A stretch of DNA of 64,000 nt from JBBATK01 sp040398805. Lineage in GTDB: Bacteria; Bacteroidota; Ignavibacteria; Kapaibacteriales; NICIL-2. Below the pieces are notes generated by a model that was not told the origin of the DNA, did not search any database, and saw nothing but the letters and a program-made list of their open reading frames with translations. The translations under genes and the position numbers were made by a program. Positions 41,194 to 50,817 of this stretch are shown here, one piece after another (within the stretch, counting starts at the first letter, position 1; each line of letters opens with the position of its first letter). The stretch covers positions 1 to 64,000 of the forward strand of contig JBBATK010000010.1 of assembly GCA_040398805.1 (NCBI GenBank). The letters are read 5' to 3'.

Positions 41194-42458
41194 TGATGTG
41201 GATGATCCATCTCCTCTATAACCTCCTTGCGGTTCCCCTGCTCGCGTCCGCCTACGGGGTCCTCATCCTTGTGAACACGAAAGTCCGCGAACGTTTCCGC
41301 ATGGTGCGACGCTCCCATGAAGCGCTTCCTGCATCGTCGTCCGCCGTACCCACCCTGTGGTTCCACGCCGCGAGCATGGGCGAGTTCGAGCAGGCCAAAC
41401 CCGTTATCGAACGGCTAAAGAACCTCCGCGAGAATGTTCGGATCATCGTCAGTTTCAGTTCGCCGTCCGGCTACCGTTCCCAACATTCCTATCCATACGC
41501 GGACGCGGTCATCTACCTGCCTTTCGATGCCTCATGGAGCATGCGGAAGCTTGTTCGTCGTGTCTCCCCCGACGTGTTCGTCTGCCTGCGGTACGACCTG
41601 TGGTGGAATCTTGCGTGGCACCTACGGCGCAACGGTACACCCATCCTACTTCTCAATGCCACCTCCACGCGCTCCGGCGCTCTGCGCCGCTTTCCCGGTC
41701 GAAGCTTCATGACGCACCTGCTTGGCATGTGTTCCACGATCGTCACCGCCAATGAGGTGGAGACGGAACGGTTCAGAGCATTCGGACTGACATCGGAAAT
41801 CATCACGGGATCGGATACACGGTACGACAGGATACGTTCCGCCGTGGCCTCGGCCGCTCCGCACGAAGGGTGGTTCCATGGTGCGGATAACGATGAATCC
41901 TTGGTTCTCGTTGCGGGCAGTGTGTGGCACGAGGACGCCGTGCGATGCGGCATCGACGGGAGCATCGCCGACAGGCATCCGGATCTTCGGCTGATCATCG
42001 TTCCCCACGAAGTGGACGAACGGAGCTTGCGCGAATGGGAAGAGAGGATTCGCGGCATCATGCGCGTGTCGACAATGCGGACATCGACCGCGGACATCGC
42101 TCCGCGGCATATCCTTGTCGATACGATGGGAGAATTGTTGTCCTTCTACCGATATGCTCACGTCGCCTATGTGGGTGGCGGCTTCGGAAGCGGCGTGCAC
42201 AGTGTGGCGGAACCCGCGGCCTATGGGATTCCCGTTGCCTGCGGTCCGCTGACGCGTAACAGTCCGGATGTGGAACGCCTGCGGTCGGTGAATGGTTGCG
42301 AGATCGTCGCCTCCATGCACGACTTTGATGCGTGGATACAAGCCATGACCGACGAGGAGAATCGACGGAGAGTGGGTGCGGCCAACGCAGCGGTCATCGC
42401 GGCCGCAGCGGGAGCGACGGAATCGGCCGTCGCGATGATCGAACGCTATCTACCGTGA
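41193..42458 (+). CDS. kdtA: 3-deoxy-D-manno-octulosonic acid transferase
   Basis: 421-aa inner-membrane GT-B glycosyltransferase (WaaA, GT30) that adds Kdo from CMP-Kdo to lipid IVA in LPS inner-core assembly. An N-terminal membrane segment (about 5-27) precedes WFHAASMGEFEQAKPVIERL, the conserved acceptor-side Glu region; the C-terminal half has VLVAGSVWHEDA, HEVDERS, and VAYVGGGFGSGVHSVAEPAAYGIPVACGP, the CMP-Kdo site. Length is normal. The start overlaps the enoyl-CoA hydratase stop; a second ATG follows directly. Presence implies Kdo-containing LPS. Confidence 0.93.
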   Translation: MMWMIHLLYNLLAVPLLASAYGVLILVNTKVRERFRMVRRSHEALPASSSAVPTLWFHAASMGEFEQAKPVIERLKNLRENVRIIVSFSSPSGYRSQHSYPYADAVIYLPFDASWSMRKLVRRVSPDVFVCLRYDLWWNLAWHLRRNGTPILLLNATSTRSGALRRFPGRSFMTHLLGMCSTIVTANEVETERFRAFGLTSEIITGSDTRYDRIRSAVASAAPHEGWFHGADNDESLVLVAGSVWHEDAVRCGIDGSIADRHPDLRLIIVPHEVDERSLREWEERIRGIMRVSTMRTSTADIAPRHILVDTMGELLSFYRYAHVAYVGGGFGSGVHSVAEPAAYGIPVACGPLTRNSPDVERLRSVNGCEIVASMHDFDAWIQAMTDEENRRRVGAANAAVIAAAAGATESAVAMIERYLP

Positions 42459-42473
42459 GAGGTCGACCCGCGT

Positions 42474-43307
42474 TCACGCGGTTTTCGTGGAAGCGGATCG
42501 CGCCAAAAGAGCCATGCCGGCGAGGGCGAGTCCGACACCTATCCATTGCGCTTGGGAGAGACCGCCATACAGGGGATTGAGTCGAAGGAATTCTACGAGA
42601 AATCGCTCCAACCCGGCACCCACCAGGTACCAAGCGAACACGCGACCTTCTTGCGTTTGGCCGATACGCTGTTGCAAACGATACAAGAAAAGAAAGATGA
42701 CAAGACAGGCGAGCGTTTCATAGACGGGCGTGGGATGAACGGTGATGTCGACGGGCACGGGGAGTCCGGGATTCATCTCCATCCATTTCGATGCGAGTTC
42801 GGGATTAAGAGCGGACAGGGTGGGCACGGTGCCGTTCGGGTAGGACATGGACCACGGCAAGGTGGACGGGATGCCGTAGTCGCCGTCGCCCGCGAGCTGG
42901 CATCCTATGCGGCCGATGCCATAGGCAAGGATCAATCCGGGAGCGGCGACGTCCGCAAGGTACAAGAACGACATCCCTTTGCGTCGGACATACACGTAAA
43001 TGCAGGCGATCGCCATCAACAAGCCGCCGAAGAAGGTCAAACCCGATCCGCTGAACACTTCGGCGAGTCCGTTGCGAAGGAGCAGGTCGGGATTTTCCAA
43101 AAGGTGGAAGAGTTTAGAGCCCGACACACCGGCCACGAGGGCGATAAGGGTGATCGTGGACGAGAACGCTGCGGCTTTCTCTTCGTTCTTCCAGCGGCGA
43201 CGTAATTCATGGTTCAGCAAGGCGTTCGCCGTAAGGAAGGCGATGGCCATCATGAGACCGAAGCTGTACACGGGAATGGGGCCGATATGAAAGAGTTCTG
43301 GACGCAT
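42474..43307 (-). CDS. lgt: Prolipoprotein diacylglyceryl transferase
   Basis: 277-aa polytopic enzyme that transfers diacylglycerol from phosphatidylglycerol to the lipobox Cys of prelipoproteins. About seven helices are visible. The signature region is YGIGRIGCQLAGDGDYG (R133), where the usual GRxGNFxNxE form is altered: Asn becomes Cys and Glu becomes Asp with one extra residue. PTPVYETLACLVIF and AGLERFLVEFLR follow as in Lgt. GAAGGA precedes the ATG. It is convergent with kdtA and serves the lipoproteins of this genome, including candidates at 33843 and 36196. Confidence 0.9.
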   Translation of the reverse strand: MRPELFHIGPIPVYSFGLMMAIAFLTANALLNHELRRRWKNEEKAAAFSSTITLIALVAGVSGSKLFHLLENPDLLLRNGLAEVFSGSGLTFFGGLLMAIACIYVYVRRKGMSFLYLADVAAPGLILAYGIGRIGCQLAGDGDYGIPSTLPWSMSYPNGTVPTLSALNPELASKWMEMNPGLPVPVDITVHPTPVYETLACLVIFLFLYRLQQRIGQTQEGRVFAWYLVGAGLERFLVEFLRLNPLYGGLSQAQWIGVGLALAGMALLARSASTKTA

Positions 43308-43821
43308 GGTATCCTTCGAAAAAAAAAGTTTTCGTCGAGACGATGAGGGCTGTCGTCGCGACGGACCCGCGACAGGCGCACAAACGCCTGCCTACGGGTG
43401 TCGCCGGATGCGTAAACTAACATCCGCACAGGGTAGGCGGCAAAGGACTTTACCCGAACGACGCCGGGAAATGGACGGACGAAAGGATGCTGTCCGAACG
43501 TTGCCGTCCTCTCGCGAAAAAAGATTCGGTCATTGTACTATTCCGTGGTAGATTCACGCATGCACGCGACGCTGTTCGTGACCTCCCATGCGGATGTCAA
43601 GCCCAAGCGCGTGTGAGAGTGGCAGACGATCGTTACTGCACGCACGGGAAGAACACGGAGACATCGGAAGACGCAACGGGGACGGGGAGAAGATGGAGAC
43701 TCTGGCGATGCAGTGAAACGTCGCAACGAACGGATGAGGTAGGGATACGCACCGCGTGCGGTTTCCGACGTCCGTACTGAACCTTGATGATACTTTTTCC
43801 AACATCTTACCTAGGAGTTCC
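43308..43821. other. Gene-free gap before the second IgGFc-like gene
   Basis: No convincing gene. It holds an imperfect nested hairpin (CAGGCG 43373-43378 with CGCCTG 43385-43390, enclosed by GCGACA/TGTCGC) and, near its end, TACTTTTT (43791-43798) about 24 bases before the ATG, a weak -7 candidate. The TAGGAG at 43813 is the likely ribosome-binding site of the next gene. Confidence 0.5.
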
Positions 43822-46800
43822 ATGAACGCCTCGATTACCAACAACGTGCTTCGCGTGCTCGCCGTGTGCGCACTCATGCTCACGAATGCACTCTTCGCTC
43901 AAACCGGCAAGGAGATCCTTGAAGGCCGTGAGTTCTATTTCGGTGTTCCCCACTGCGACGTCCAGTCGGGTGAGGGAGCGCGCGGAAATCCCATTCAGCT
44001 GTGGATTTCCTGCAAGGTCCAGACCCGCGTCTCGGTGACCGTACCGAGAACGGGCATGAACATCGGCAACTACGTGATCCAGCCGAAGAAGGTGCAGATC
44101 CTTCCCGTACCGCAATCGCTGATGAACACGATCACGGGCGTGACCGATAACGGTATCTACATCAAATCGGACGATCCCATCACCGTGACGGTGTATGTGA
44201 GCTACAAATGGACGGGCGAAGCGTATCGCGTTATTCCTGCGGAGGTTTTGGGCAAACGGTATTTCACCCTCAACATGTATCAGGACAAGACAGAGCGTGA
44301 ACGTCCCGCACAGCTGTTGGTCGTGGCCACGAAGGATAACACGGTTGTGAGTGTTTCGCCCAAGACCCTGACGGAAGACGGCGTACCGGCAGGAGGATCG
44401 AAGAACTACAAGTTGATGAGAGGTCAGACACTGCTCGTCAAGGCGAAGATCCAGCCCGGTAAGGACCTCGATTGGTCGACGGACCTGACGGGAACGAAGA
44501 TCATCGCAACGAGTCCGGTGGCTGTGTTCTCCGGTCACACCAAAGGGGCATTCCCCCGCTTCCAAGCGACGATGCTTGGCACACCCGCGAACTTCATGCG
44601 GAACATGATGATGGATGCCATGTGGCCGGTGGAATTCCTCGGTAAGGAGTATTTCTCCGCGCCGATCATGTACACCGACAGACCACGCGCGAATTTCGAC
44701 CTGGATTCGTGGGGCGACCTTATCCGCATCGTCGCCACGGAGGACAATACCATCGTGTACACGAAAACCTGTGGCGGACCCAATCCCGATGCCGATTACC
44801 AACCGCGATATCCCGCTTTGAAGGCCGGACAGGAGTATCGTATCGACAGCCAGGAATGGCCTGCACTGTATCGCGCCAGCAAGCCGGTCCTTGTGGGTCA
44901 ATACGGTAAGGCATGGCGATTGAACCAGGTGCAGGGAACAGGTAAGACGAATGATGGACAGAACCCTTCACGTAACGGTCAGGGAATGATGTACGTCCTT
45001 ACTCCCGAGGAGCAATGGTCGACCTACACGACATTCTATTCGCCCGAGACGATTGACAACTTCGTCATGGTCACCTTCTACACGGCCGATCGCGGCAAGC
45101 TCATGTTCGACGGAGCTCCGATCAATGCAAAATTCGGCAGCTACATCAAGCAGGTCTCCGGTTCGAACAAGAGCTATATCGTTGCGCCGGTCTCCGCCGG
45201 TAGTCATACCATCGAAGGTGCGAAATTCACGGCGTATGTGTACGGCAACTGGGACCGGACGAAGGACGGTTTCGCCTACGGTTATCCGACAGGTGTGAAT
45301 TTCACGCAAACGTGTCCCGATACGATCCTCGTCAATGCAACGATCAACTGCGGCATTGTTACGGGATTGGCGCAGATCAAGCCTGACACGTCCTCCTGCA
45401 GTTCGATCTTTTCCGTGGAGCTCGACAATTCCGCGTCGACAAACTTCCGCCTGGATTTGGATCCGAACTTCGAAAGCGGTCAGATGAAAGCTGCCTTCAC
45501 CGCCTCGGTCATCGACCCGACGAAGGACGCACATGTTCGCATCATAGCGGTCTCGCGCTCCGGAAAGGAATCGACCGTCGAGTTCGACTATGTAGCGGAG
45601 GCGATCGCCGCCAAGCCGACCATTGTGGACTTCGGCACGTTGGCTATCAATACCGACTCATCGGCGAATATCAAATTGACGAATGTCTCGAAGACGGAGA
45701 CGGTCGTGAAGAACGTGTTCCTTCGAAACAAGGTACCGCAGTTCACCATCGTACCTCAGCAGTTTCCACGGTCGTTGGAGCCGGGTGAGTCCATGACGGT
45801 CACGGTCGTTGCGCGCACAGCGGAGAAACTCACGACCACCCTCAAGGACAGCGTCATTGCAGAACTTTCCTGCTACGAAAGCCCGGTTGCGCTGCTCTTG
45901 TTGAGCGGCGGCACACCGTGCGTCCGTGTTTCCGACGTCGTATTCCCTCCGTCGCCGGTGAACGTCGAAGCCGGTCCTCGTCAGTGTGTCATTTCGAACA
46001 CGAGCAAGGTCGACGCGACCATCAGCAAGATCACGGTACCCGATGATGCCTCGGGCAAGAAGTTCCGTCATGATCTCAAACTGCCTTTCAAATTGGTCGC
46101 CGGACAATCGCAGAGCTTCAATGTGTGGTACACGCCGTCGGACCTGACGACAAAGGACAATATCAATGTCGTGTTGGAAACGAATGGTGAGCCCTCATGT
46201 ACGGATAACGAATCGGCGTGGTCCGGCAGCGGACTCGATGCGGGTCCGAAGATCACCGATTACGACTTCCGCGTCGTGCGTGTTCTTGACACGTACAATC
46301 GCACAGTCAATGGCGTCACGGAATACAAGGGTACCGTCACGATCGATGCTTTCGGTAACGATCCCTTACAGAACCCCCGCATCACCGTCGCGCAGATCAC
46401 CGCGCCGACGGGTGCCGATGCGACCACGGCAATCGTCCTCACGACTGCAGGGATCCCCTCGCAGCTGTTCCCGAACAATCCGTTCAATATCCCCGTCTCA
46501 TTCCGTCCGGACGTCGTTGGTGATTACGGCCTGCGCGTAACGCTGACGGCGGATTTCAACGGCGAACCGCGCGTCGTGTCCAGTACGGTCATCGGCCGGG
46601 CTGTCGTTCCTATCGAAGACTCCTTGGGTCACACCTTCCCTACGACGAACATCGGCGCCACCGCACCTGCGGGCAACGTAGTGATCTACAATTCGGGAAC
46701 GATGGATCTGACCATCAAGTACTTGAGCATCGACAAGACCCTCGACGCGAACAATTCGTTCAGTATCGATCCGGCCTGGCTGGCAACGAACCTTGGCGGT

Positions 46801-48114
46801 GGCAAGACCATCACCGTACCGGCGATGAGCAACTCCGTACCGGGTAGCATCAACGTGCCTGTAACGTTCACCGCACGTGTAGCCGGCGTGCAGTCCACGC
46901 GCGTCGTCGTCGACTGCGATCTCGACGCATCGGAAATCCGCCACCCGCAGATTTTCGGTAGAGGTCAACCCAACATCAAAGTCGTTCCGGATTCTTTGGA
47001 CTTCGGCGACGTGGCCAAGTGTGCAAGCAGCACGAACACGACGACAGTGAAGCTGCGGAATGAAAGCGATGTCGCGCTGACCATCAAGGACATCGTTCAA
47101 TCCGGTGACTTCGCCATGTTCGAAGTGGATCTTGCCTCCAAGAACGCCCTGATCGGTTCGGTCATCCAGCCGCGCAGTGTCTCGGGTGCCCTCACGGTCA
47201 CCTTCCGCGCTCCCAACACGGCAGGCCAGGAGCGTGCACGCGAACCCCACACCTTCGCTGAAGGAAACGGTGTCACGTGGAGCTGCGTAGGAACGAACGG
47301 CGAAGAGAACCAGCAGTTCTCCGGTCTGGCCGGTACGGCGATTCCGACCACGGTACTCGTCACGACCTTGCCCTCGAACAATTCCGGCGGATACCGGATC
47401 GAATCCTCGCGCTACAATCAGCCCGTCACTATGGAGTTCAACCTTCGCAGTAATCCCGAACCCGTCGATATCGCCGGTGTCACGTCGTTCCACGCATACA
47501 TCAAGTACGACGCCTCGGTCCTGGAGCCCGTCCTGGATGCTTCATCCATCGGGCTGCGCGGAACCCTCTGCGACGGCTGGCGCGTGGGCAGAGTCCTGGA
47601 CGTCAACGATGTCCTTGATGTGGAACTCATCCAAGACGATGCGAGCAAGATCCTTCGTGGTGCGGGAACCTTGTTCACCTTCCAGATGAAGGGCTTCTTC
47701 TCATTATTGCCGCAGGAGTCGGCCATCCTGGGTGCGGACATGTACGCCAACAAGTACACTGGCTGCTTGAATGTCGATAATGCGCCTTCGGTTGTCACGT
47801 TCCTTGGCGGTTGCGTCGCCGATCTGCGTCACGCGAATGTCTCCATAGGCGGCTATGCCCTTCGCGCTCCTCAACCGAATCCGGTCAATTCCACGACGAA
47901 GCTGAACTTCAACGTGGGCTTGGATGCTCCCACCACGATCACCATTTATAATAGCCTTGGCGAAGTCCAGGTGGTCGCGGTCAACGGCGAGATGAAGGCC
48001 GGTTCCTACGAAGTGACCTTGGACCTGTCGTCTCTTCCGACGGGCACGTATTTCTGCAGAATGGTATCGGGTCCGTGGGTGAGCCCGGCGGTATCCATCT
48101 CGGTTCAGAAATAA
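43822..48114 (+). CDS. T9SS giant: IgGFc-like, ASH and cohesin-like domains
   Basis: 1430-aa exported protein. Signal peptide about 1-26 (ends NALFA before QTGK). Residues about 33-500 resemble the IgGFc-binding N-terminal domain (REFYFGVPHCD, LVVATKDNTVVSVSP, RGQTLLVKAK, SPVAVFSGHTKGAF, IRIVATEDNTIVYTK). About 600-1180 holds four or more ASH/choice-of-anchor-D modules (VDFGTLAINTDS, LDFGDVAKCASS). About 1190-1340 is cohesin-like (FHAYIKYDASVLEPVL, LDVELIQDD). The last 80 residues (RAPQPNPVNSTTKLNF through VSISVQK) form a standard T9SS type A sorting domain. Start MNASITNN at 43822 has TAGGAG upstream. Its N-terminal half parallels the protein at 19462. A strong terminator follows. Confidence 0.85.
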   Translation: MNASITNNVLRVLAVCALMLTNALFAQTGKEILEGREFYFGVPHCDVQSGEGARGNPIQLWISCKVQTRVSVTVPRTGMNIGNYVIQPKKVQILPVPQSLMNTITGVTDNGIYIKSDDPITVTVYVSYKWTGEAYRVIPAEVLGKRYFTLNMYQDKTERERPAQLLVVATKDNTVVSVSPKTLTEDGVPAGGSKNYKLMRGQTLLVKAKIQPGKDLDWSTDLTGTKIIATSPVAVFSGHTKGAFPRFQATMLGTPANFMRNMMMDAMWPVEFLGKEYFSAPIMYTDRPRANFDLDSWGDLIRIVATEDNTIVYTKTCGGPNPDADYQPRYPALKAGQEYRIDSQEWPALYRASKPVLVGQYGKAWRLNQVQGTGKTNDGQNPSRNGQGMMYVLTPEEQWSTYTTFYSPETIDNFVMVTFYTADRGKLMFDGAPINAKFGSYIKQVSGSNKSYIVAPVSAGSHTIEGAKFTAYVYGNWDRTKDGFAYGYPTGVNFTQTCPDTILVNATINCGIVTGLAQIKPDTSSCSSIFSVELDNSASTNFRLDLDPNFESGQMKAAFTASVIDPTKDAHVRIIAVSRSGKESTVEFDYVAEAIAAKPTIVDFGTLAINTDSSANIKLTNVSKTETVVKNVFLRNKVPQFTIVPQQFPRSLEPGESMTVTVVARTAEKLTTTLKDSVIAELSCYESPVALLLLSGGTPCVRVSDVVFPPSPVNVEAGPRQCVISNTSKVDATISKITVPDDASGKKFRHDLKLPFKLVAGQSQSFNVWYTPSDLTTKDNINVVLETNGEPSCTDNESAWSGSGLDAGPKITDYDFRVVRVLDTYNRTVNGVTEYKGTVTIDAFGNDPLQNPRITVAQITAPTGADATTAIVLTTAGIPSQLFPNNPFNIPVSFRPDVVGDYGLRVTLTADFNGEPRVVSSTVIGRAVVPIEDSLGHTFPTTNIGATAPAGNVVIYNSGTMDLTIKYLSIDKTLDANNSFSIDPAWLATNLGGGKTITVPAMSNSVPGSINVPVTFTARVAGVQSTRVVVDCDLDASEIRHPQIFGRGQPNIKVVPDSLDFGDVAKCASSTNTTTVKLRNESDVALTIKDIVQSGDFAMFEVDLASKNALIGSVIQPRSVSGALTVTFRAPNTAGQERAREPHTFAEGNGVTWSCVGTNGEENQQFSGLAGTAIPTTVLVTTLPSNNSGGYRIESSRYNQPVTMEFNLRSNPEPVDIAGVTSFHAYIKYDASVLEPVLDASSIGLRGTLCDGWRVGRVLDVNDVLDVELIQDDASKILRGAGTLFTFQMKGFFSLLPQESAILGADMYANKYTGCLNVDNAPSVVTFLGGCVADLRHANVSIGGYALRAPQPNPVNSTTKLNFNVGLDAPTTITIYNSLGEVQVVAVNGEMKAGSYEVTLDLSSLPTGTYFCRMVSGPWVSPAVSISVQK

Positions 48115-48133
48115 GGTCGGATTCCTCTCAAGT

Positions 48134-48172
48134 AAAACTCCCGTGTCATGATTGACACGGGAGTTTTTTTTT
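48134..48172 (+). terminator. Terminator of the 1430-aa T9SS gene
   Basis: AAAACTCCCGTGTCA pairs perfectly with TGACACGGGAGTTTT around a short ATGAT loop, followed by nine T residues. It lies about 20 bases after the stop codon. Confidence 0.95.
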
Positions 48173-48622
48173 GCCCCCCGGGGTCCCGTCCTCCCGGTGC
48201 TTTTATCTCTCCTCGTCGTGAAAAGCTCTGACCCGAAAAAAAAATCTCTGCCTCGTGTCCACTTCCGGGTCCCCCAATCGTTTTGTGTAGAGGGACGAGA
48301 CAACGTTTCTTCAGAGTGTGGGTCGGTGTTTTATATACAAGAGCGGGTATGGCGATATCGAACCACACGAAGAGAGACCGAGTCGATGTTCTTCAGTTCA
48401 AACGTTTTCTCTGCAGTCAAGCATTTCTGCGTCTCGTCGGACGGGTTCTTCACGAATGACGGCATGCGGTCCGGACTTGACCTTTGAAGAAGCAGAGAAG
48501 ACGGATGAACGGAGGACATGATCGTTTCCGAAAGTATCCCTTGAGTGAGACGGGGTCCATGATCACATAGTGGAGAGAGTGGATCCTGTCTCTTTTTATA
48601 TCACCACATCAACGAGGATATC
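48173..48622. other. Gene-free gap upstream of the unknown cassette
   Basis: About 450 bases with no convincing gene; possible frames here lack signal, motif or start support. A TATATCACCAC sequence (48597-48607) lies 15 bases ahead of the first cassette gene and recurs in part before two later cassette genes. GAGG at 48613 is a reasonable ribosome-binding site. Confidence 0.5.
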
Positions 48623-49138
48623 ATGAAATCTACGATAACGACCATAGTACTGACGGTTGCATTTCTCGTCATTCCAAGCCGGACGACGGCGAACACCCTG
48701 CCGGTGGTTCATGCCCCGACGACCACCGTTAGCGCGCAGGACAGGGTATGGGCGGACTTTTTCGGCTTAAGCATCGAACTCACTTTCGGCACGAACATAC
48801 CGTCCTGCCGCTGCTGCTATGGCGGCATTTGCAGCGTAAAGGCGACCATTCCGTTCTTTCTGAAAAAGGGTCCTCTCAACGATGAATACATCGCTTCCCA
48901 GGTGCGCGGCTTCCAAGCAAACGATCAGGCGAGCATAGGACGTACCTCGACCGGAGAGGTGTATCTACTGTTCAACAGGGACATCACACGCCCCGAGTTC
49001 CTCGGATCCCAACTCACTATCACCGCACCCGTGCACGTCGATCCCGTCCTCGTCAAACAATACAACATCCCGCAGATACCGGCCGGTACGTACGACATCA
49101 CGGACAACGGTTTGTTCAAAATGATACGGATTCAATGA
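48623..49138 (+). CDS. Exported protein with Cys cluster, unknown function
   Basis: 171-aa protein. Signal peptide about 1-23 (ends TTA before NTLPVV). A short Cys-rich motif, SCRCCYGGICSV (about 71-82), is the outstanding feature. The C-terminal part (RPEFLGSQLTITAPVHVDPVLVKQYNIP, then AGTYDITDNGLFKMIRI) has a beta-rich pattern like small exported Bacteroidota proteins I have seen but cannot name. It is followed after one base by the next gene, so the two are translationally coupled. First gene of a plus-strand four-gene cassette (48.6-51.7 kb). Confidence 0.75.
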   Translation: MKSTITTIVLTVAFLVIPSRTTANTLPVVHAPTTTVSAQDRVWADFFGLSIELTFGTNIPSCRCCYGGICSVKATIPFFLKKGPLNDEYIASQVRGFQANDQASIGRTSTGEVYLLFNRDITRPEFLGSQLTITAPVHVDPVLVKQYNIPQIPAGTYDITDNGLFKMIRIQ

Positions 49139-49139
49139 C

Positions 49140-49778
49140 ATGATGCAGTTGAGAACCATCGCGCGTCCACGAGTTTTCAGAATCGTCCTCGTCGCAATCA
49201 TCTGCATCGTTGTGGCCATCATATGGATGATCGGACCATACGTGTGGAACATGGCGGTCGTCATGGGAATGAGACCGTGGAACATGCGAACGCATACCCG
49301 AGCGGAGATCATCGCACTGGCTGATAGAGAGCCGCTTCGACAGCATGGACAGCTCTACGGAGAACATGCTGCCGTCGCAACGATCTTCTCGAAGGGCGGC
49401 GGCATCGACGATGGCTCGGAACCGGCCTACCTCGTGTTCGACCGCGATGGTTTTCTCCTGCGTCAGCATGCGTGTTTCGAATCGATGCCGGGTTTTCTCG
49501 ACAGCACCAGGAGAGTCCGCGGTTGGTACGAAAAGGACACCATGTTCACCCTTCATGACTGTACGCGTGTCCTTCGTTCGCTTGGTTCAATGAAGCCGTT
49601 CGAGCTTGATACCGCATCCAAACCCGACTATACCGTCATCCTTGGCTGGAACGACTACTTCCGCCATGCTGAACGGAAGATCGATTCGTTCCTCGTCGCC
49701 ATTCGAACCAAGCCGTATACGACTCGCGTCCTCATGGTCAACACGAATGCGAAAGACTCCTCGTTCATCAAAAAGTGA
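49140..49778 (+). CDS. Membrane-anchored protein, possible Cys-less thioredoxin-like
   Basis: 212-aa protein. One membrane anchor (about 13-41, FRIVLVAIICIVVAIIWMIGPYVW) leaves the rest outside. The C-terminal 60 residues read as a thioredoxin-like beta-alpha-beta: PDYTVILGWNDYF, a helix through RKIDSFLVAI, then TRVLMVNTNAKDSSF; the position of the active-site CxxC has no Cys. The middle region (AYLVFDRDGFLLRQHACFE) contains one of two lone Cys residues. Two ATGs stand in tandem at 49140 and 49143. It is coupled to the Cys-cluster gene in front. The thioredoxin resemblance is by pattern only. Confidence 0.65.
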   Translation: MMQLRTIARPRVFRIVLVAIICIVVAIIWMIGPYVWNMAVVMGMRPWNMRTHTRAEIIALADREPLRQHGQLYGEHAAVATIFSKGGGIDDGSEPAYLVFDRDGFLLRQHACFESMPGFLDSTRRVRGWYEKDTMFTLHDCTRVLRSLGSMKPFELDTASKPDYTVILGWNDYFRHAERKIDSFLVAIRTKPYTTRVLMVNTNAKDSSFIKK

Positions 49779-49963
49779 TCACTGCCGGTACGGGTGACTG
49801 CGGGAATCGTGATCCCGTAGGACCGGATCGAAAGGCCACACGAGGATATTCGTCTTCTACGGTATGCACATGACTTCTTCCTACCCTCGACAGCACCGGT
49901 AGCCGTTCTTCGGAGCATCCTTTATCATTCACCATTCTTGTTTGTATCACCACTCCCCCGTGT

Positions 49964-50539
49964 ATGAGTATCTCCCTTTCACGCCTCACCGGCACTCTTC
50001 TCTGCGGAACGGCTCTCGCATGCATTGCGATTCCTCTTTCACCCCACTTCGTCCGCGTCCTCTCACCGGAGCATCGAATGGTCGTGGAGACAGGACCGCA
50101 CGAGAGGAACAGGAGGAAGCTCACCACGATCACCCCGGCGGAACTACGACGACTCGTCGAGAGAATCAAGAAAGACACCGTCATCATTCACTTCTGGAAC
50201 ACATGGCGAAGTGACGGCACACGATACGTGCGGGTGTTGAGGGAGTATTCCTCGCGCACGCATCCGAAGACGGCGGTGGTGCACGTATGCACCGACATGA
50301 CAGGCATACAACAACAGAAGGCCTCCCGATTGGTCGCCGAACGACTTGACATCCCTGGTCCGTTACTCGGCGTGCGGTCCAGCGCCAGCATCTTCGATCT
50401 TCACAACATCGAGGCTACGACGCATTTTCATCGAAGCTTGACCGGCAGAGTACCCGATACTGTCTCGCCATCCGTGCTTGCACTGAACAAGGATGGGATA
50501 CCCATCGATCTTGATGCCGTAGCAGGTAGGTCACGATAG
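49964..50539 (+). CDS. Exported thioredoxin-like protein lacking CxxC
   Basis: 191-aa protein. N-terminal signal or anchor about 8-27 (LTGTLLCGTALACIAIPLSP). The core reads TITPAELRRLVERIKKDTVIIHFWNTWRSDGTRYVRVLREY and TAVVHVCTDMTGIQQQKASRLVAERLDIP, the TlpA/thioredoxin pattern of strand-FWxxW-helix-strand, but the CxxC positions are replaced by RSDG. The later SPSVLALNKDGIPID fits the cis-Pro and final strand region. It should therefore not be a redox enzyme. It starts 185 bases after the previous gene with TGTATCACCAC 10 bases upstream of the ATG. Confidence 0.7.
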   Translation: MSISLSRLTGTLLCGTALACIAIPLSPHFVRVLSPEHRMVVETGPHERNRRKLTTITPAELRRLVERIKKDTVIIHFWNTWRSDGTRYVRVLREYSSRTHPKTAVVHVCTDMTGIQQQKASRLVAERLDIPGPLLGVRSSASIFDLHNIEATTHFHRSLTGRVPDTVSPSVLALNKDGIPIDLDAVAGRSR

Positions 50540-50817
50540 CCCGATAGCTTCAAGGCAGAGTACCGGTCGGACAGATACCATCTCCGATCCCCACCGGGCC
50601 TTGGGCTTCCCGATGCCAAGGACTGCACAACGTGCGAAGAGAAGGAATGAGCCCCGCGTCCCCCATGCGTCATTGGAGTGAGTTCAATCTCCACGGAGGA
50701 CGCACGATACGGTCGTGGAACATGTACGCGATACGTATCTCCCGGCCTCATCCTTCTCTTTCGTGCGTGTATCGCCGAACAGATTCGTCTCAGACTCATC
50801 CTCTTCATCACCACGTC

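Noticed and set aside
40563..42458. 631-aa reading of KdtA
   Set aside because: The first 210 residues are an out-of-frame shadow of enoyl-CoA hydratase; the ATGA junction at 41193 is the natural start.
48152..48487. Possible 111-aa protein in the gap after the 1430-aa giant
   Set aside because: It begins inside the terminator hairpin and has no signal peptide, motif or ribosome-binding site.
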